Positions 51,641-62,774 of a stretch of 64,000 bases of DNA are shown in pieces (position 1 is the first letter of the stretch; the number at the start of each line of letters is the position of its first letter). This DNA is from Nitrospinae bacterium bin107 (lineage in GTDB: Bacteria > UBA8248). A program made the translations under genes and the position numbers. The stretch covers positions 186,001 to 250,000 of the forward strand of contig MPNJ01000004.1 of NCBI GenBank assembly GCA_002238965.1, given 5' to 3'. The notes below the pieces were generated by a model. It was not told the DNA's origin. It made no database searches and saw only the letters and a list, made by a program, of their open reading frames with translations.

Positions 51641-54157
51641 ATGACCGATAAAAAAACATCTAAAAAAGCCGCATCGAAACGCTCCCCATCCAGGAGCAAT
51701 GCACGAAAACCCGCGCCCAAGCTCCTCATCGTGGAATCACCGACGAAGGTGCGCACCATCCAGAAATTCCTGGGTTCGGATTACGATATCCTCGCGTCGC
51801 GGGGCCACGTCCGGGACTTGCAAAAAACGGGTGAGCGCAAAATGGGAATAGACGTTCACAACGATTTCAAGGCCGATTACGGCGTCATTCACGGAAAAGT
51901 AAAGACCATCGACCAGTTGCGTAAGGCGGCGAAGGCGGCGAAGGAGATTTATCTGGCCCCGGACCCGGACCGCGAGGGTGAGGCCATTGCCTGGCACATT
52001 CAGGAACTCCTCGGGGCTTCCGGGGCCGAGAGCGAGTTCTACCGGGTGACTTTCAACGAGATCACGAAACGCGCGGTGCAGGAGGCGCTCGCGAAACCCG
52101 GTCGAATCGATCAGAAAAAAGTGGACGCGCAGGAAACCCGCAGAAAGTTGGACAGAATCGTGGGCTTCAAGCTCTCCGGCGAAATACTCTGGAACAAGGT
52201 CGCATTCGGCCTCAGCGCGGGCCGGGTGCAGTCGGTCGCGCTGAAACTGATTTGCGAACGCGAAGACGCGATTGATGCCTTCGAGCCAAAAGAATACTGG
52301 AGCATCACAGCGCACCTGGAAAAAGCAGGCTTTGACCCTCCGTTTGAAGCCAAACTGCACCGAATCGCCGGAAAAGAGGCTGAAATTCCGAATGAAGCCA
52401 GAGCGATGGAACTGGCGGAAAAAATTGCCGCCAGCGCTTTGAGAGTCTCCAGGGTTGAAAAAAAAGAGCGTCGGCGCAGACCACCCGCTCCTTTCATCAC
52501 CAGCACTCTTCAACAGGAAAGTTCCAGCAAGCTGCGCTACGGCGCAAAAAAGACCATGAGCATCGCCCAGTCTTTATATGAAGGGGTGAACCTGGGACGC
52601 GAAGCGGGAAACGTCGGCCTCATCACTTATATGAGAACGGATTCCGTACGCCTGGCGCCTGAGTCCATCGCCGCGGCCCGCTCGTATGTCGAGACGAAAT
52701 ACGGGAAAGACCACCTTCCCCACAGGCCGAACGTCTACAAGACGAGGGAGACGGCCCAGGACGCGCATGAGGCGATACGGCCCACTGATGTCGGGCTCAC
52801 GCCCGAGAAGGTGCGCGCTTTCCTGAAACCCGAACAATTCTCTCTCTACAGCCTCATCTGGAGGCGCTTCCTCGCATGCCAGATGACGTCGGCCGTTTAC
52901 GACCAGACGAGCGTAGACATCACTCACGACCGTCAAGAGGATGAGGAACTTCTCCTGCGCGCAAGCGGTTCCGTCCTGAAATTCAAGGGTTTTTTGAGGG
53001 TATATCAAAGCGATTCCGAACCCGGGAACAACGCGGACGGCCCGAATTCCAAGTCAGCCGGTTCCGGTAAAGACAGGCTGCTTCCGCCTCTCGAGGACGC
53101 CGACCCTCTATCGCTCGTGAAATCCGAATCCGCTCCCACCGGCGTCGCGCCCGAGCAGCACTTCACCCAGCCTCCGCCGCGCTATACGGAAGCCTCTTTG
53201 GTGAAGGAACTCGAAGAAGACGGCGTGGGTCGCCCGAGCACCTACGCGAGCATCCTGGACACGTTGGAGAAGCGCAAATACGTCACCATCGAAAGAAAGC
53301 GCAGGCAATTCACGCCCTCCTCCCTTGGCCGGGAAGTGAACCGCCTTCTCATACAGGGTTTTCCCGACCAGATCGACGTGGGTTTCACCGCGAAGATGGA
53401 AAAATATCTCGATGACATCGAGAACGGAACGACGCCGTGGCTGCCCGTGATGAGGGATTTTTACGACAGTTTCGACAGGAAAATTCAGATAGCCAAAAAA
53501 GAACTGCCGAATCTCAAGACCAAAGGAGAACCCATCGGCAGAAATTGTCCTGAATGCGAGCGTGAGCTGGTGAAGAAATTCAGCAAAAACGGCTGGTTCA
53601 TATCGTGTTCGGGTTACCCGGGCTGCCGTTATTCGGAAAGCATTCCCACCGAGAACGAGCCTGAACCCGAAGCGGCGGAAGAGATGGCCCGTATCGAGGA
53701 ACTCGCCCAGCCTTGCGAGGAGTGCGGCGCACCCATGCAGGCGAAACGAGGACCTTTTGGAATATATCTCTCCTGCACGGCATCCCCGGATACACACAAG
53801 AAAAGAAAAGCGCTCGGCAATGGACAGGCCGCCCCTGCACCCAGGACGACCGGCGTGTCCTGCCCCCGTGAGGGTTGCGACGGGGAACTGGTGGAGCGGC
53901 GCTCCCGCCGTACCGGAAAACCGTTCTACGGGTGCAATCGCTTCCCTGGCTGCAAGACCGTCGCCTGGGATTGGCCCGTGGCGCAGCCCTGCCCCTCTTG
54001 CGGGAATCCCATCCTGACGATAAAGACGACCAAGAAGAACGGGAACCAGCTCGCCTGCCCCAAAAAAGAATGCGGATATGCGGTAGAATGTCCTCCTGAA
54101 CTCGTCGAGCGGAAGGAAGCCTCGAAAGTCACCCCCGCCCAGGAGGCCTCGGCTTGA
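51641..54157 (+). CDS. topA: DNA topoisomerase I (type IA) with four zinc ribbons
   Basis: 838 residues. A basic start (about 25 residues rich in K, S, A, R), then the TOPRIM domain (KLLIVESPTKVRTIQKFL; APDPDREGEAIAWHI). The catalytic tyrosine is Y330 in LITYMRTDS. Four C-terminal zinc-ribbon-like units follow (CPEC, CEEC, CPREGC and CPSC starts, roughly residues 630, 690, 740 and 785). It relaxes negative supercoils. The gap before it (51485-51640) is AT-rich and probably holds its promoter. Its TGA overlaps the TTG of trmFO. Confidence 0.97.
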   Translation: MTDKKTSKKAASKRSPSRSNARKPAPKLLIVESPTKVRTIQKFLGSDYDILASRGHVRDLQKTGERKMGIDVHNDFKADYGVIHGKVKTIDQLRKAAKAAKEIYLAPDPDREGEAIAWHIQELLGASGAESEFYRVTFNEITKRAVQEALAKPGRIDQKKVDAQETRRKLDRIVGFKLSGEILWNKVAFGLSAGRVQSVALKLICEREDAIDAFEPKEYWSITAHLEKAGFDPPFEAKLHRIAGKEAEIPNEARAMELAEKIAASALRVSRVEKKERRRRPPAPFITSTLQQESSSKLRYGAKKTMSIAQSLYEGVNLGREAGNVGLITYMRTDSVRLAPESIAAARSYVETKYGKDHLPHRPNVYKTRETAQDAHEAIRPTDVGLTPEKVRAFLKPEQFSLYSLIWRRFLACQMTSAVYDQTSVDITHDRQEDEELLLRASGSVLKFKGFLRVYQSDSEPGNNADGPNSKSAGSGKDRLLPPLEDADPLSLVKSESAPTGVAPEQHFTQPPPRYTEASLVKELEEDGVGRPSTYASILDTLEKRKYVTIERKRRQFTPSSLGREVNRLLIQGFPDQIDVGFTAKMEKYLDDIENGTTPWLPVMRDFYDSFDRKIQIAKKELPNLKTKGEPIGRNCPECERELVKKFSKNGWFISCSGYPGCRYSESIPTENEPEPEAAEEMARIEELAQPCEECGAPMQAKRGPFGIYLSCTASPDTHKKRKALGNGQAAPAPRTTGVSCPREGCDGELVERRSRRTGKPFYGCNRFPGCKTVAWDWPVAQPCPSCGNPILTIKTTKKNGNQLACPKKECGYAVECPPELVERKEASKVTPAQEASA

Positions 54158-55488
54158 GCGAAAGACTGCGTATCATCGGCGGTGGCCTGGCGGGCTGTGA
54201 AGCCGCCTGGCAAGCGGCCAGGCGGGGCGTAGAGGTCGACCTCTACGAAATGCGTCCCCACAAGAAAACGCCCGCCCATGAAACCAGCGGGTTGGCCGAG
54301 CTCGTCTGCTCGAATTCGTTCCGCTCGAATTCGGTGGAAAACGCCTCGGGCCTACTCAAAGAAGAGATGCGCAAACTCGATTCGCTCATCTTGCAGGGCG
54401 CGGATTCCTGCCGGGTTCCCGCAGGCTTGGCGTTGGCCGTCGACCGGGCGTCTTTCAGCAAGACGATTACCGAAACGATCGAAAACGATCCGCGAATCAC
54501 CATCCACCGAGAAGAAATCAACGATTTGGAGGAGAAAACCCTCACCATCGTCGCAACCGGCCCGCTCACGAGCGATTCCCTCTCCGCCGAAATCGCCCGC
54601 CTGACGCAAGGCAAGTACCTATATTTCTACGACGCCATTTCGCCTATTCTTCATGCGGACAGTATCGACATGTCGACGGCGTTCAAGGGCTCGCGCTACG
54701 GAAAGGGCAACGAAGAAGGCGGTGAGGGCGACTATATCAACCTGGGCCTCAGCGAAACGCAGTATTACCAATTCGTCGAGGATCTTCTCGTCGGCGAGAA
54801 AATCCCCCTCCGGGAATTCGAGCGTGCGATCTATTTCGAGGGCTGTCTTCCTCTCGAAGAAATGGCCGCTCGCGGAAAAGACACTCTGGCGTTCGGGCCG
54901 ATGAAGCCCGTGGGTCTCGAACACCCCGATACGGGAGAAACATACTGTGCGGTCGCCCAACTCAGGCGCGAGGACCTGACGGGCGATTACTTTTCCATGG
55001 TGGGATTTCAGACCAGGCTGCGCTACCCCGAGCAAAAACGCATCTTCTCGACACTTCCCGCACTTGAGAAAGCCCGTTTTCTGCGCTACGGAAGCCTGCA
55101 CCGGAATACCTACATCAATGCGCCGCGCCTGATGCGGATTACCTTGCAACTCAAGCGTCACCCGCATATTTTCATGGCGGGCCAACTCACCGGCGTGGAA
55201 GGATACCTTGAATCGGCCGCCATCGGCCTTATCGCGGGAATCAATGCGGCAGCCACCATACAGGGGGAACCCATCACTCCCCCGCCCGCAACAACTGCGC
55301 TCGGCGCATTGAATCGCTACATCATCGAAGCGAATCCAAAAAAATTCCAGCCCATGAACATCAACTACGGCCTCTTTCCGCCCCTGGAAAAGCGCGTTCC
55401 CAAAAAGTTGAGGAAAAAGCACGTCACCAATCGCGCTATCGAGGATTTGGAGCAATGGCGAAGCAAACTCGACTCACAAACTGTCTGA
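54154..55488 (+). CDS. trmFO: Methylenetetrahydrofolate--tRNA (uracil-5-)-methyltransferase TrmFO
   Basis: 444 residues. TTG start at 54154, with GGAGG 7 bases upstream and overlap with the topA stop. FAD-binding GGGLAGCEAAWQAARRGVEVDLYEMRP (split over residues 9-35), then ETSGLAELVCSNSFRS near 44-59 and GQLTGVEGYLESAAIGL near 346. It methylates U54 of tRNA with methylene-THF and FADH2 instead of SAM. This folate enzyme is typical of Gram-positives and several deep Gram-negative lineages and absent from gammaproteobacteria, which is a taxonomic hint. Confidence 0.97.
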   Translation: MSERLRIIGGGLAGCEAAWQAARRGVEVDLYEMRPHKKTPAHETSGLAELVCSNSFRSNSVENASGLLKEEMRKLDSLILQGADSCRVPAGLALAVDRASFSKTITETIENDPRITIHREEINDLEEKTLTIVATGPLTSDSLSAEIARLTQGKYLYFYDAISPILHADSIDMSTAFKGSRYGKGNEEGGEGDYINLGLSETQYYQFVEDLLVGEKIPLREFERAIYFEGCLPLEEMAARGKDTLAFGPMKPVGLEHPDTGETYCAVAQLRREDLTGDYFSMVGFQTRLRYPEQKRIFSTLPALEKARFLRYGSLHRNTYINAPRLMRITLQLKRHPHIFMAGQLTGVEGYLESAAIGLIAGINAAATIQGEPITPPPATTALGALNRYIIEANPKKFQPMNINYGLFPPLEKRVPKKLRKKHVTNRAIEDLEQWRSKLDSQTV

Positions 55489-56396
55489 GCGAAGCTCGGG
55501 AGTTGTTTGAAGCGCACTTGCGCGATGAGCGAGACAGTTCAGAACACACGCTTCGCGCATACGCGGCGGACTTGAAAGATTTCGATGAGTTCCTCACCGA
55601 TTGGGCGCAGAAGCCGGTTCCGTTGGATGAGATCGACTCTCTGGCCGTCAGAGGATACCTCGGATTTTTGTACCGCAAGGGAGTCTCCCCTGCGACGGTG
55701 AATCGGCATCTATCGAGCATACGGAGCCTGTTTCGTTTCTTGAGGCGAGAGGGCCTCCCCCTATCCGACCCGGCGGGAGAGGTGCCCTCTCCCAAAGAAA
55801 ACAGGCCCCTGCCTACCTTCCTGCCAGTGGATGACGCTGTCCGCCTCATGGAGATGCCCGATACTTCGACCCCCGATGGCATGAGGGACAAGGCGATCTT
55901 CGAGCTTCTCTACGGTTCGGGCCTGCGCGTCAGCGAATTGACAGGGCTGAACCGCTCCGACTTGAACATGGCTGAAAGACTCATCCGCGTTCGCGGAAAA
56001 GGAAGAAAAGAGAGAATCGTACCCATCACCAAAGAAGCGGAAAAGGCTGTAGACAACCATCTCGCGCAAGCAGGAATAGCTCCTCACGAGGATACGCCCC
56101 TATTCATCAACAAACGAAACAAGCGGATCTCACCGGCCTTCGTGCGTTCCATCTTCCTTGCGTATGAAAAAAAAGGCGGTTTCGGTTATCATTTCACCCC
56201 TCATGCTCTCCGCCATACAGCGGCGACGCATTTGCTGGAAAGCCAGGAGGCCGACCTGAGATCGATTCAGGAACTATTGGGACACGCAAGCCTATCCACG
56301 ACACAAAGATACACACAGGTGGATTTCTCTCATTTGCGCGCCGTATATGACGATGCGCACCCTAGGGCAAAGAAGAAACAAGAACGAGGGCGATAG
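55455..56396 (+). CDS. xerC: Tyrosine recombinase XerC
   Basis: 313 residues, overlapping trmFO by 34 bases. An N-terminal SAM-like DNA-binding part is followed by the catalytic domain with the full set: R in SGLRVSEL, K in RGKGRKE, HALRH, H in LLGHAS and the nucleophile Y286 in TQRYTQ. It resolves chromosome dimers at dif with XerD. The position before hslVU is the usual one. Confidence 0.94.
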   Translation: MAKQTRLTNCLSEARELFEAHLRDERDSSEHTLRAYAADLKDFDEFLTDWAQKPVPLDEIDSLAVRGYLGFLYRKGVSPATVNRHLSSIRSLFRFLRREGLPLSDPAGEVPSPKENRPLPTFLPVDDAVRLMEMPDTSTPDGMRDKAIFELLYGSGLRVSELTGLNRSDLNMAERLIRVRGKGRKERIVPITKEAEKAVDNHLAQAGIAPHEDTPLFINKRNKRISPAFVRSIFLAYEKKGGFGYHFTPHALRHTAATHLLESQEADLRSIQELLGHASLSTTQRYTQVDFSHLRAVYDDAHPRAKKKQERGR

Positions 56397-56945
56397 ATGA
56401 CGACGCCAGGTGAAGTTATTCGCTCCACAACCATTCTCGCTCTACGCTATAAAGGACAAACTGCTCTCGGCGGGGATGGGCAGGTCACCATGGGAAATGC
56501 AGCGGTAAAGCACGGCGCCGTGAAAATCCGCAAGCTCGGCGACGGGAAAGTCCTCGCCGGTTTCGCTGGTTCGGCTTCCGACGCCATCGCCCTGTTCGAG
56601 CGCTTCGAGGGCAAGCTCGAAGAATTCCGGGGAAACCTCTCCCGCGCCGCCGTGGAGATGGGCAAGGACTGGCGGACGGACAGGGTCTTGCGCCGCCTGG
56701 AAGCCCTCCTGGCAGTGGCGAACGAGAATACCTCGCTCATCCTCTCGGGTACGGGAGACATCATCGAGCCGGATGACGGCGTGCTTGGTATCGGCAGCGG
56801 AGGCCCCATGGCCATCGCCGCCGCGCGCGGAATCCTAAGTCTGGAGCCTGAATTGAACGCAGATGAAATCGTAAGAAAATCTCTGGAAATCACATCTGAT
56901 ATCTGCATCTACACCAACAGCAACATTTCAGTGGAAACCCTTTGA
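56397..56945 (+). CDS. hslV: ATP-dependent protease subunit HslV
   Basis: 182 residues. HslV is a threonine protease whose mature chain starts with TT; here [10 protein letters not shown] begins at residue 11, so a propeptide of about ten residues (ending IRS) must be removed. GGDGQVTMG and [13 protein letters not shown] are core family motifs. It forms the double-ring proteolytic core with HslU. It starts directly after the xerC stop. Confidence 0.96.
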   Translation: MTTPGEVIRSTTILALRYKGQTALGGDGQVTMGNAAVKHGAVKIRKLGDGKVLAGFAGSASDAIALFERFEGKLEEFRGNLSRAAVEMGKDWRTDRVLRRLEALLAVANENTSLILSGTGDIIEPDDGVLGIGSGGPMAIAAARGILSLEPELNADEIVRKSLEITSDICIYTNSNISVETL

Positions 56946-58303
56946 TGGAAAATCTCACGCCTACTCGAATCGTCGAGGAACTTGACCGCTACGTCGTCGG
57001 CCAGAAGGACGCCAAACGAGCAGTGGCGGTTGCGCTCAGAAACCGCTGGCGAAGACAACAACTGCCGCCCGAGATGGCGGAGGACGTGGCTCCCAAGAAC
57101 ATCATCATGATAGGCCCCACCGGCGTCGGGAAAACCGAGATCGCAAGACGCCTGGCCAAGCTAACCAAAAGCCCCTTTATCAAGGTCGAAGCCAGCAAAT
57201 TCACCGAGGTGGGCTACGTAGGCCGGGACGTCGAGAGCATGATTCGCGATCTCGTCGAACTGGCGCGGAACATCGTCCAGGAAGAACAACGCGATATCAA
57301 CAAAGCCAAAGCCCAGGAACTGGCCGAAGAGCGGCTCCTCGACATGCTCTTGCCGCATCCTCCCGGATTCGGCGCGATGGACGAGCGGGGCCAATCCAAG
57401 GACCCGCTCGGCGAGGAAAGCTACCAGCGAACGCGGAAGAAGTTTCGCGCCCTCTTGCTCGAAGGCAAACTCGACGACCGTGAAGTGGAGATAGAAGTGG
57501 CGGATAAAGGCCCCGAAATTCACTTCATGGGCGGGAACGACATGGATCAAATCGGGATCAACATGAAGGAAATCATGGGAAACTTCATGCCTCAAGCCCC
57601 CAAGAGCAGGCGCATGAAGGTGCCCGAAGCTTTCGAGTATCTCGCCCAGGATGAGGCGGACAAGCTCATCGACCCGGACAACCTGAACGCCGAGGCCATC
57701 GAGCGCACCGAGCAGTCCGGCATCGTGTTTCTCGATGAAGTAGACAAGGTCGCCGCCCAGAACAACGGGAGAGGCGGCCCCGACGTCTCGCGCGAAGGCG
57801 TGCAAAGAGACCTGCTCCCCATCGTGGAGGGTTCCACCGTACAGACCAAGTACGGCCCGGCGAAGACGGACCACATCCTCTTCATCGCGGCGGGAGCGTT
57901 CCACATGGCCAAGCCCTCGGACCTCCTGCCTGAACTGCAGGGCCGCTTCCCCATCCGCGTGGAACTCGACTCCCTGGACCGCGATGATTTTATCCGCATA
58001 CTCCAGGAACCCGAGAACGCGCTTGTGCGCCAATACCCGGCTCTTCTGGCGACGGAGGGCGTCAACATCACGTTCGGGGAAGACGCCGTGAAGGAAGTGG
58101 CCCACTTCGCCTTCCGCATCAACGAGCAGACCGAGAACATCGGCGCCAGAAGACTCCACACCATCATGGAGCGGCTTCTCGAGGAAATTTCTTTCCGGGC
58201 CCCCGAGATGTCCGGCGAAAACGTGGAAATTGACGCCGCCTACGTGCGCGAGCGCTTGAGCGACATCGTCGAAGACCTTGACTTGAGCCGTTATATTCTC
58301 TAA
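56945..58303 (+). CDS. hslU: ATP-dependent protease ATPase subunit HslU
   Basis: 452 residues from the ATG at 56945, which shares one base with the hslV TGA. Walker A GPTGVGKT (57-64), Walker [10 protein letters not shown] near 258, and the C-terminal LSRYIL that inserts into HslV. An AAA+ unfoldase feeding HslV. The EFVQ-type pore loop region reads [12 protein letters not shown]. Confidence 0.97.
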   Translation: MENLTPTRIVEELDRYVVGQKDAKRAVAVALRNRWRRQQLPPEMAEDVAPKNIIMIGPTGVGKTEIARRLAKLTKSPFIKVEASKFTEVGYVGRDVESMIRDLVELARNIVQEEQRDINKAKAQELAEERLLDMLLPHPPGFGAMDERGQSKDPLGEESYQRTRKKFRALLLEGKLDDREVEIEVADKGPEIHFMGGNDMDQIGINMKEIMGNFMPQAPKSRRMKVPEAFEYLAQDEADKLIDPDNLNAEAIERTEQSGIVFLDEVDKVAAQNNGRGGPDVSREGVQRDLLPIVEGSTVQTKYGPAKTDHILFIAAGAFHMAKPSDLLPELQGRFPIRVELDSLDRDDFIRILQEPENALVRQYPALLATEGVNITFGEDAVKEVAHFAFRINEQTENIGARRLHTIMERLLEEISFRAPEMSGENVEIDAAYVRERLSDIVEDLDLSRYIL

Positions 58304-58313
58304 ACCTTCTGCC

Positions 58314-58343
58314 CTTCCCCCTTGGCCTTGCGCCTCGGGGAAG
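58314..58343 (+). terminator. Hairpin after hslU
   Basis: CTTCCCC (58314-58320) pairs with GGGGAAG (58337-58343), with GGC/GCC pairing inside. The following bases are only moderately T-rich (TGTATATTTCTC). It could be a weak terminator or processing site before argB. Confidence 0.35.
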
Positions 58344-58406
58344 TGTATATTTCTCGGCTTATGACGAGAGACCTGTATTTCATCGTTTCTTTTTGAAGGT
58401 TTAGAC

Positions 58407-59282
58407 ATGGAACCAAGAGACAGGGCGGCGACGCTCGTTGAAGCGCTGCCCTATATCCAACAGTTTGCGGGCAAGACCATCGTCGTCAAATACGGCGGCG
58501 CCGCCCAGGTGCAGCCGGAGCTTCACGCCCCCTTCGCCCAGGACATCGTGCTTCTCAAGTACGTGGGTATCAACGTGGTCGTCGTCCACGGGGGCGGGCC
58601 TCAAATCGGCGAGACCCTCAAGAAAATCGGCAAGACCAGCGAGTTCATCGAAGGCCTCCGGGTGACGGACGAGGAAACGGTCGGCGTGGTGGAGATGGTG
58701 CTTTCCGGCGCCACGAACAAGAGCATCGTGAGGCTCATCAACCGGCACGGGGGGAACGCCGTGGGCCTTTCCGGATCGGACGCAGGGCTTACGACGGCGA
58801 AGAAATTGATCATGAACAGAAAAGGGCCCGGCGGAGAGGACGTGGAATATGACCTGGGGCGCGTCGGCGAGGTCCTGGCCATACGGCCCGACATCATCCA
58901 CCATCTTACCGATGGCGGTTTCATCCCCGTTATCGCTCCCCTCGGCGTGGGGCAGGACGGCAACGTCTACAACATCAATGCGGATTCGGCGGCGGGCGCC
59001 ATCGCCGGGGCGCTTCATGCGGAAAAATTCATCCTCCTGACGGACGTGCCCGGCATTCTGGATGAAAGCGAAAACCTGATCAGCACCGTGAAGCGCGATG
59101 ATATCAACAGGCTCAAAGACGAGAAAATCATCACCGGCGGGATGATCCCGAAAGTCGACGCGTGTCTGGACGCCCTCTCATCGGACGTCACGAAAACCCA
59201 CATCGTCGACGGAAGGGTTTCACACGCTGTTTTGCTCGAAGTGTTCACGAAAGAAGGCGTGGGCACGCAAATCGTCAGATAG
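58407..59282 (+). CDS. argB: Acetylglutamate kinase
   Basis: 291 residues. Motifs: VVKYGGAAQ near residue 27, VVVVHGGGPQIGETLKKIG near 58-77, GLSGSDAGL and NINADSAAGAIAGALHAEKFILLTDVPG near 190-218. It phosphorylates N-acetylglutamate, the second step of arginine synthesis. First of the argB-argD-argF-argG run; the usual argH is not found after argG. Confidence 0.97.
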   Translation: MEPRDRAATLVEALPYIQQFAGKTIVVKYGGAAQVQPELHAPFAQDIVLLKYVGINVVVVHGGGPQIGETLKKIGKTSEFIEGLRVTDEETVGVVEMVLSGATNKSIVRLINRHGGNAVGLSGSDAGLTTAKKLIMNRKGPGGEDVEYDLGRVGEVLAIRPDIIHHLTDGGFIPVIAPLGVGQDGNVYNINADSAAGAIAGALHAEKFILLTDVPGILDESENLISTVKRDDINRLKDEKIITGGMIPKVDACLDALSSDVTKTHIVDGRVSHAVLLEVFTKEGVGTQIVR

Positions 59283-59302
59283 CTTCTTTATTGGGGAAAA
59301 GC

Positions 59303-60496
59303 ATGGACAACGCCACACTGATCTCGGACGCCGAACTCAACGTCGCCCCTACCTACGGGCGCTACCCCATCGCGTTGGTCCGTGGCGAGGGCTGCCGTGT
59401 TTGGGATGCGGACGGGAAAGAGTATCTGGATTTCGTATCCGGCCTGGCGGTGTGCAATCTCGGGCATTGCCACCCCGGCGTGGTGGCCGCCATCAGGGAA
59501 CAGGCCGGAAAGCTGATCCACGTCTCGAACCTCTACCACATCGAACCCCAGATAGAGCTGGCGAAAAGGCTGAACCGGCTCTCTTTCGGAGATAAGGCCT
59601 TTTTCTGCAACAGCGGCACCGAAGCCGTCGAAGCGGCGCTCAAGCTCGCCAGAAAGTATTCGTTCAAAAAATACGGGGAAGGCCGCCACGAGATACTGAG
59701 CTTCGACATGAGCTTCCATGGCCGCACCATGGCCTCGCTCACCGCCACGGGCCAGACGAAGTTTCACGGGGCTTTCAAGCCGCTGCTGCCCGGGTTCCGC
59801 TACCTGCCCTTTGGCGATGTGGAGTCGGTGGCCGCAGCGGTATCGGAGCAAACCTGCGCAATCATGGTGGAGCCCATCCAGGGCGAGGGCGGCGTGAACG
59901 TGCCGCCCGATGGCTACCTTAAAGGCTTGCGTGAGATTTGCGACGCGAACGATTTGCTGCTTCTCTTCGATGAGGTCCAGGTCGGACTGGGCAGGACGGG
60001 AAAACTCTGGGCGTACGAGCACGAGGGCGTGGCGCCCGACGCCATGAGTCTCGCGAAGGCCCTGGCGGGCGGAACCGCCATCGGCGCGCTGGTCGCATCG
60101 GACAAGGCCATGGCGTTCGAACCGGGCGATCATGCGGCGACGTTCGGCGGCAACCCCCTGGCCACCGCCGCTGGGTGCGCCGCGATGGACGCCATCACCG
60201 CGCCCGGATTCCTCGAACACGTACAGGAGATGGGAGCGTACGCCACCGCCGGACTCGAGGAATTGGCGACGCGGCACGCCATCATCAAGGATATCAGGGG
60301 CAAGGGCCTGATCATCGGCTGCGAGGTGGACGTGGACGCGACCTCCATCGTCACGAAGGGCCTGGAAGCGGGCTTTTTGCTCAACGTGGCCGTCCAGAAG
60401 GTCATCCGGCTCATACCTCCCCTCGTCGTGGAAAAAGAGATGATCGACAAGCTGATGAATTTCCTCGATGAGGCCCTCTCGGATCTTGTGAAATGA
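59303..60496 (+). CDS. argD: Acetylornithine aminotransferase
   Basis: 397 residues from the ATG at 59303 (GGGGA upstream); the frame extends back into argB without support. Class III features: FVSGLAVCNLGHCHP, SGTEAVEAALKLARKY, SFHGRTMASL, LFDEVQVGLGRTGK and the PLP lysine in SLAKALAGG. It transfers an amino group from glutamate to N-acetylglutamate semialdehyde. It overlaps argF by four bases. Confidence 0.96.
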   Translation: MDNATLISDAELNVAPTYGRYPIALVRGEGCRVWDADGKEYLDFVSGLAVCNLGHCHPGVVAAIREQAGKLIHVSNLYHIEPQIELAKRLNRLSFGDKAFFCNSGTEAVEAALKLARKYSFKKYGEGRHEILSFDMSFHGRTMASLTATGQTKFHGAFKPLLPGFRYLPFGDVESVAAAVSEQTCAIMVEPIQGEGGVNVPPDGYLKGLREICDANDLLLLFDEVQVGLGRTGKLWAYEHEGVAPDAMSLAKALAGGTAIGALVASDKAMAFEPGDHAATFGGNPLATAAGCAAMDAITAPGFLEHVQEMGAYATAGLEELATRHAIIKDIRGKGLIIGCEVDVDATSIVTKGLEAGFLLNVAVQKVIRLIPPLVVEKEMIDKLMNFLDEALSDLVK

Positions 60497-61420
60497 AAAA
60501 GCTCGACTACCTGACCGGCGAGGAACTGAGCGCCGCGCAGACTATCGGACTCATCGAAGAGGCTCTCGTCCAGAAACAAGAAACGGCGCAAGGAAAACTC
60601 CGCCCTGCGCTGTCGGGAAAGAACTTTGCGCTCATCTTTGAAAAGCACTCCACAAGGACCCGGGTTTCCTTCGAGGCGGGTCTCACCCAACTGGGGGCCA
60701 GCACCATTTTCCTGGCGCCGAACGACACGCAGATCGCCAGGGGGGAAACTCCTGCGGACAGCGCAAAGGTTTTGAGCGAATACGTGGACGGCATCGTCGT
60801 CAGAACGTATGCGCACGCGCGGGTGGAGGAAATCGCAGCGAACGCGAGCGTTCCCGTCATCAACGGGCTGACGGACCTTCACCACCCCTGCCAGGCGCTC
60901 GCCGATTTCCTCACGATGAGAGAGCACTACGGCGCGCTCGAGGGCCTTAAGCTCGCCTATCTGGGAGACGGCAACAACGTGCTGCACTCGCTGCTCATCG
61001 TAGGCGCTTTAATCGGCGTCCACGTCAGCGCGGCATGTCCGAATGGGTATTGGCCAGACTCCAACATCCTGGAGCAGGCCCTGGGTTCTGCGCAAGAATC
61101 GAACGCGCAAATCCATATCACCGAGGACGTGGAAGAAGCATGCGCGGGCGCCCACGCCGTTTATACGGACGTGTGGGCCTCCATGGGACAGGAAGATGAG
61201 AACGAACGCCGCCAGAAAGCCCTGGCCCCATATCAGGTAAACGAGAGAGTTTTCCGGCATGCGAATAAGGAAGCCGTTTTCATGCACTGCCTCCCCGCGC
61301 ACAGGGGAGAGGAGGTGACGGCGGGCGTGATCGACGGTCCCAGGAGCGTCGTCTTTACGCAGGCCGGGAACCGGCTCCACGCCCAGAAGATTCTCCTTCA
61401 AATTCTAGCCGGAGGAAATG

Positions 61421-61431
<11 letters not shown>
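60493..61431 (+). CDS. argF: Ornithine carbamoyltransferase
   Basis: 312 residues. Carbamoyl-phosphate site STRTR near residues 53-57 and HHPCQALAD near 136, ornithine site [11 protein letters not shown] near 263 with the catalytic cysteine. It makes citrulline from ornithine. ATGA overlap with argD and a short overlap with argG keep the three together. Confidence 0.97.
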
Positions 61432-62635
<1,204 letters not shown>

Positions 62636-62737
62636 AATTTCAGAACCCAGAACCTAAGACAGCACGGAATCTTCTAAGGAGTAATAACTCTGAGAGAGGA
62701 TTTCATGACCTTGGCGGGGATGTGTAAACGCTCTTCC

Positions 62738-62759
62738 GGGCAGAAACCACCCTCTGCCC
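62738..62759. terminator. Hairpin between convergent argG and secF
   Basis: GGGCAGA (62738-62744) pairs with TCTGCCC (62753-62759) around an 8-base loop, followed by TTT on the plus strand. It lies between convergent genes and may end transcription of argG. Confidence 0.45.
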
Positions 62760-62774
62760 TTTCCCGGGATTTAC

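Noticed and set aside
57161-58408. Minus-strand frame of 415 codons opposite hslU.
   Set aside because: Antisense shadow of the well-supported hslU; no ribosome site or domain.
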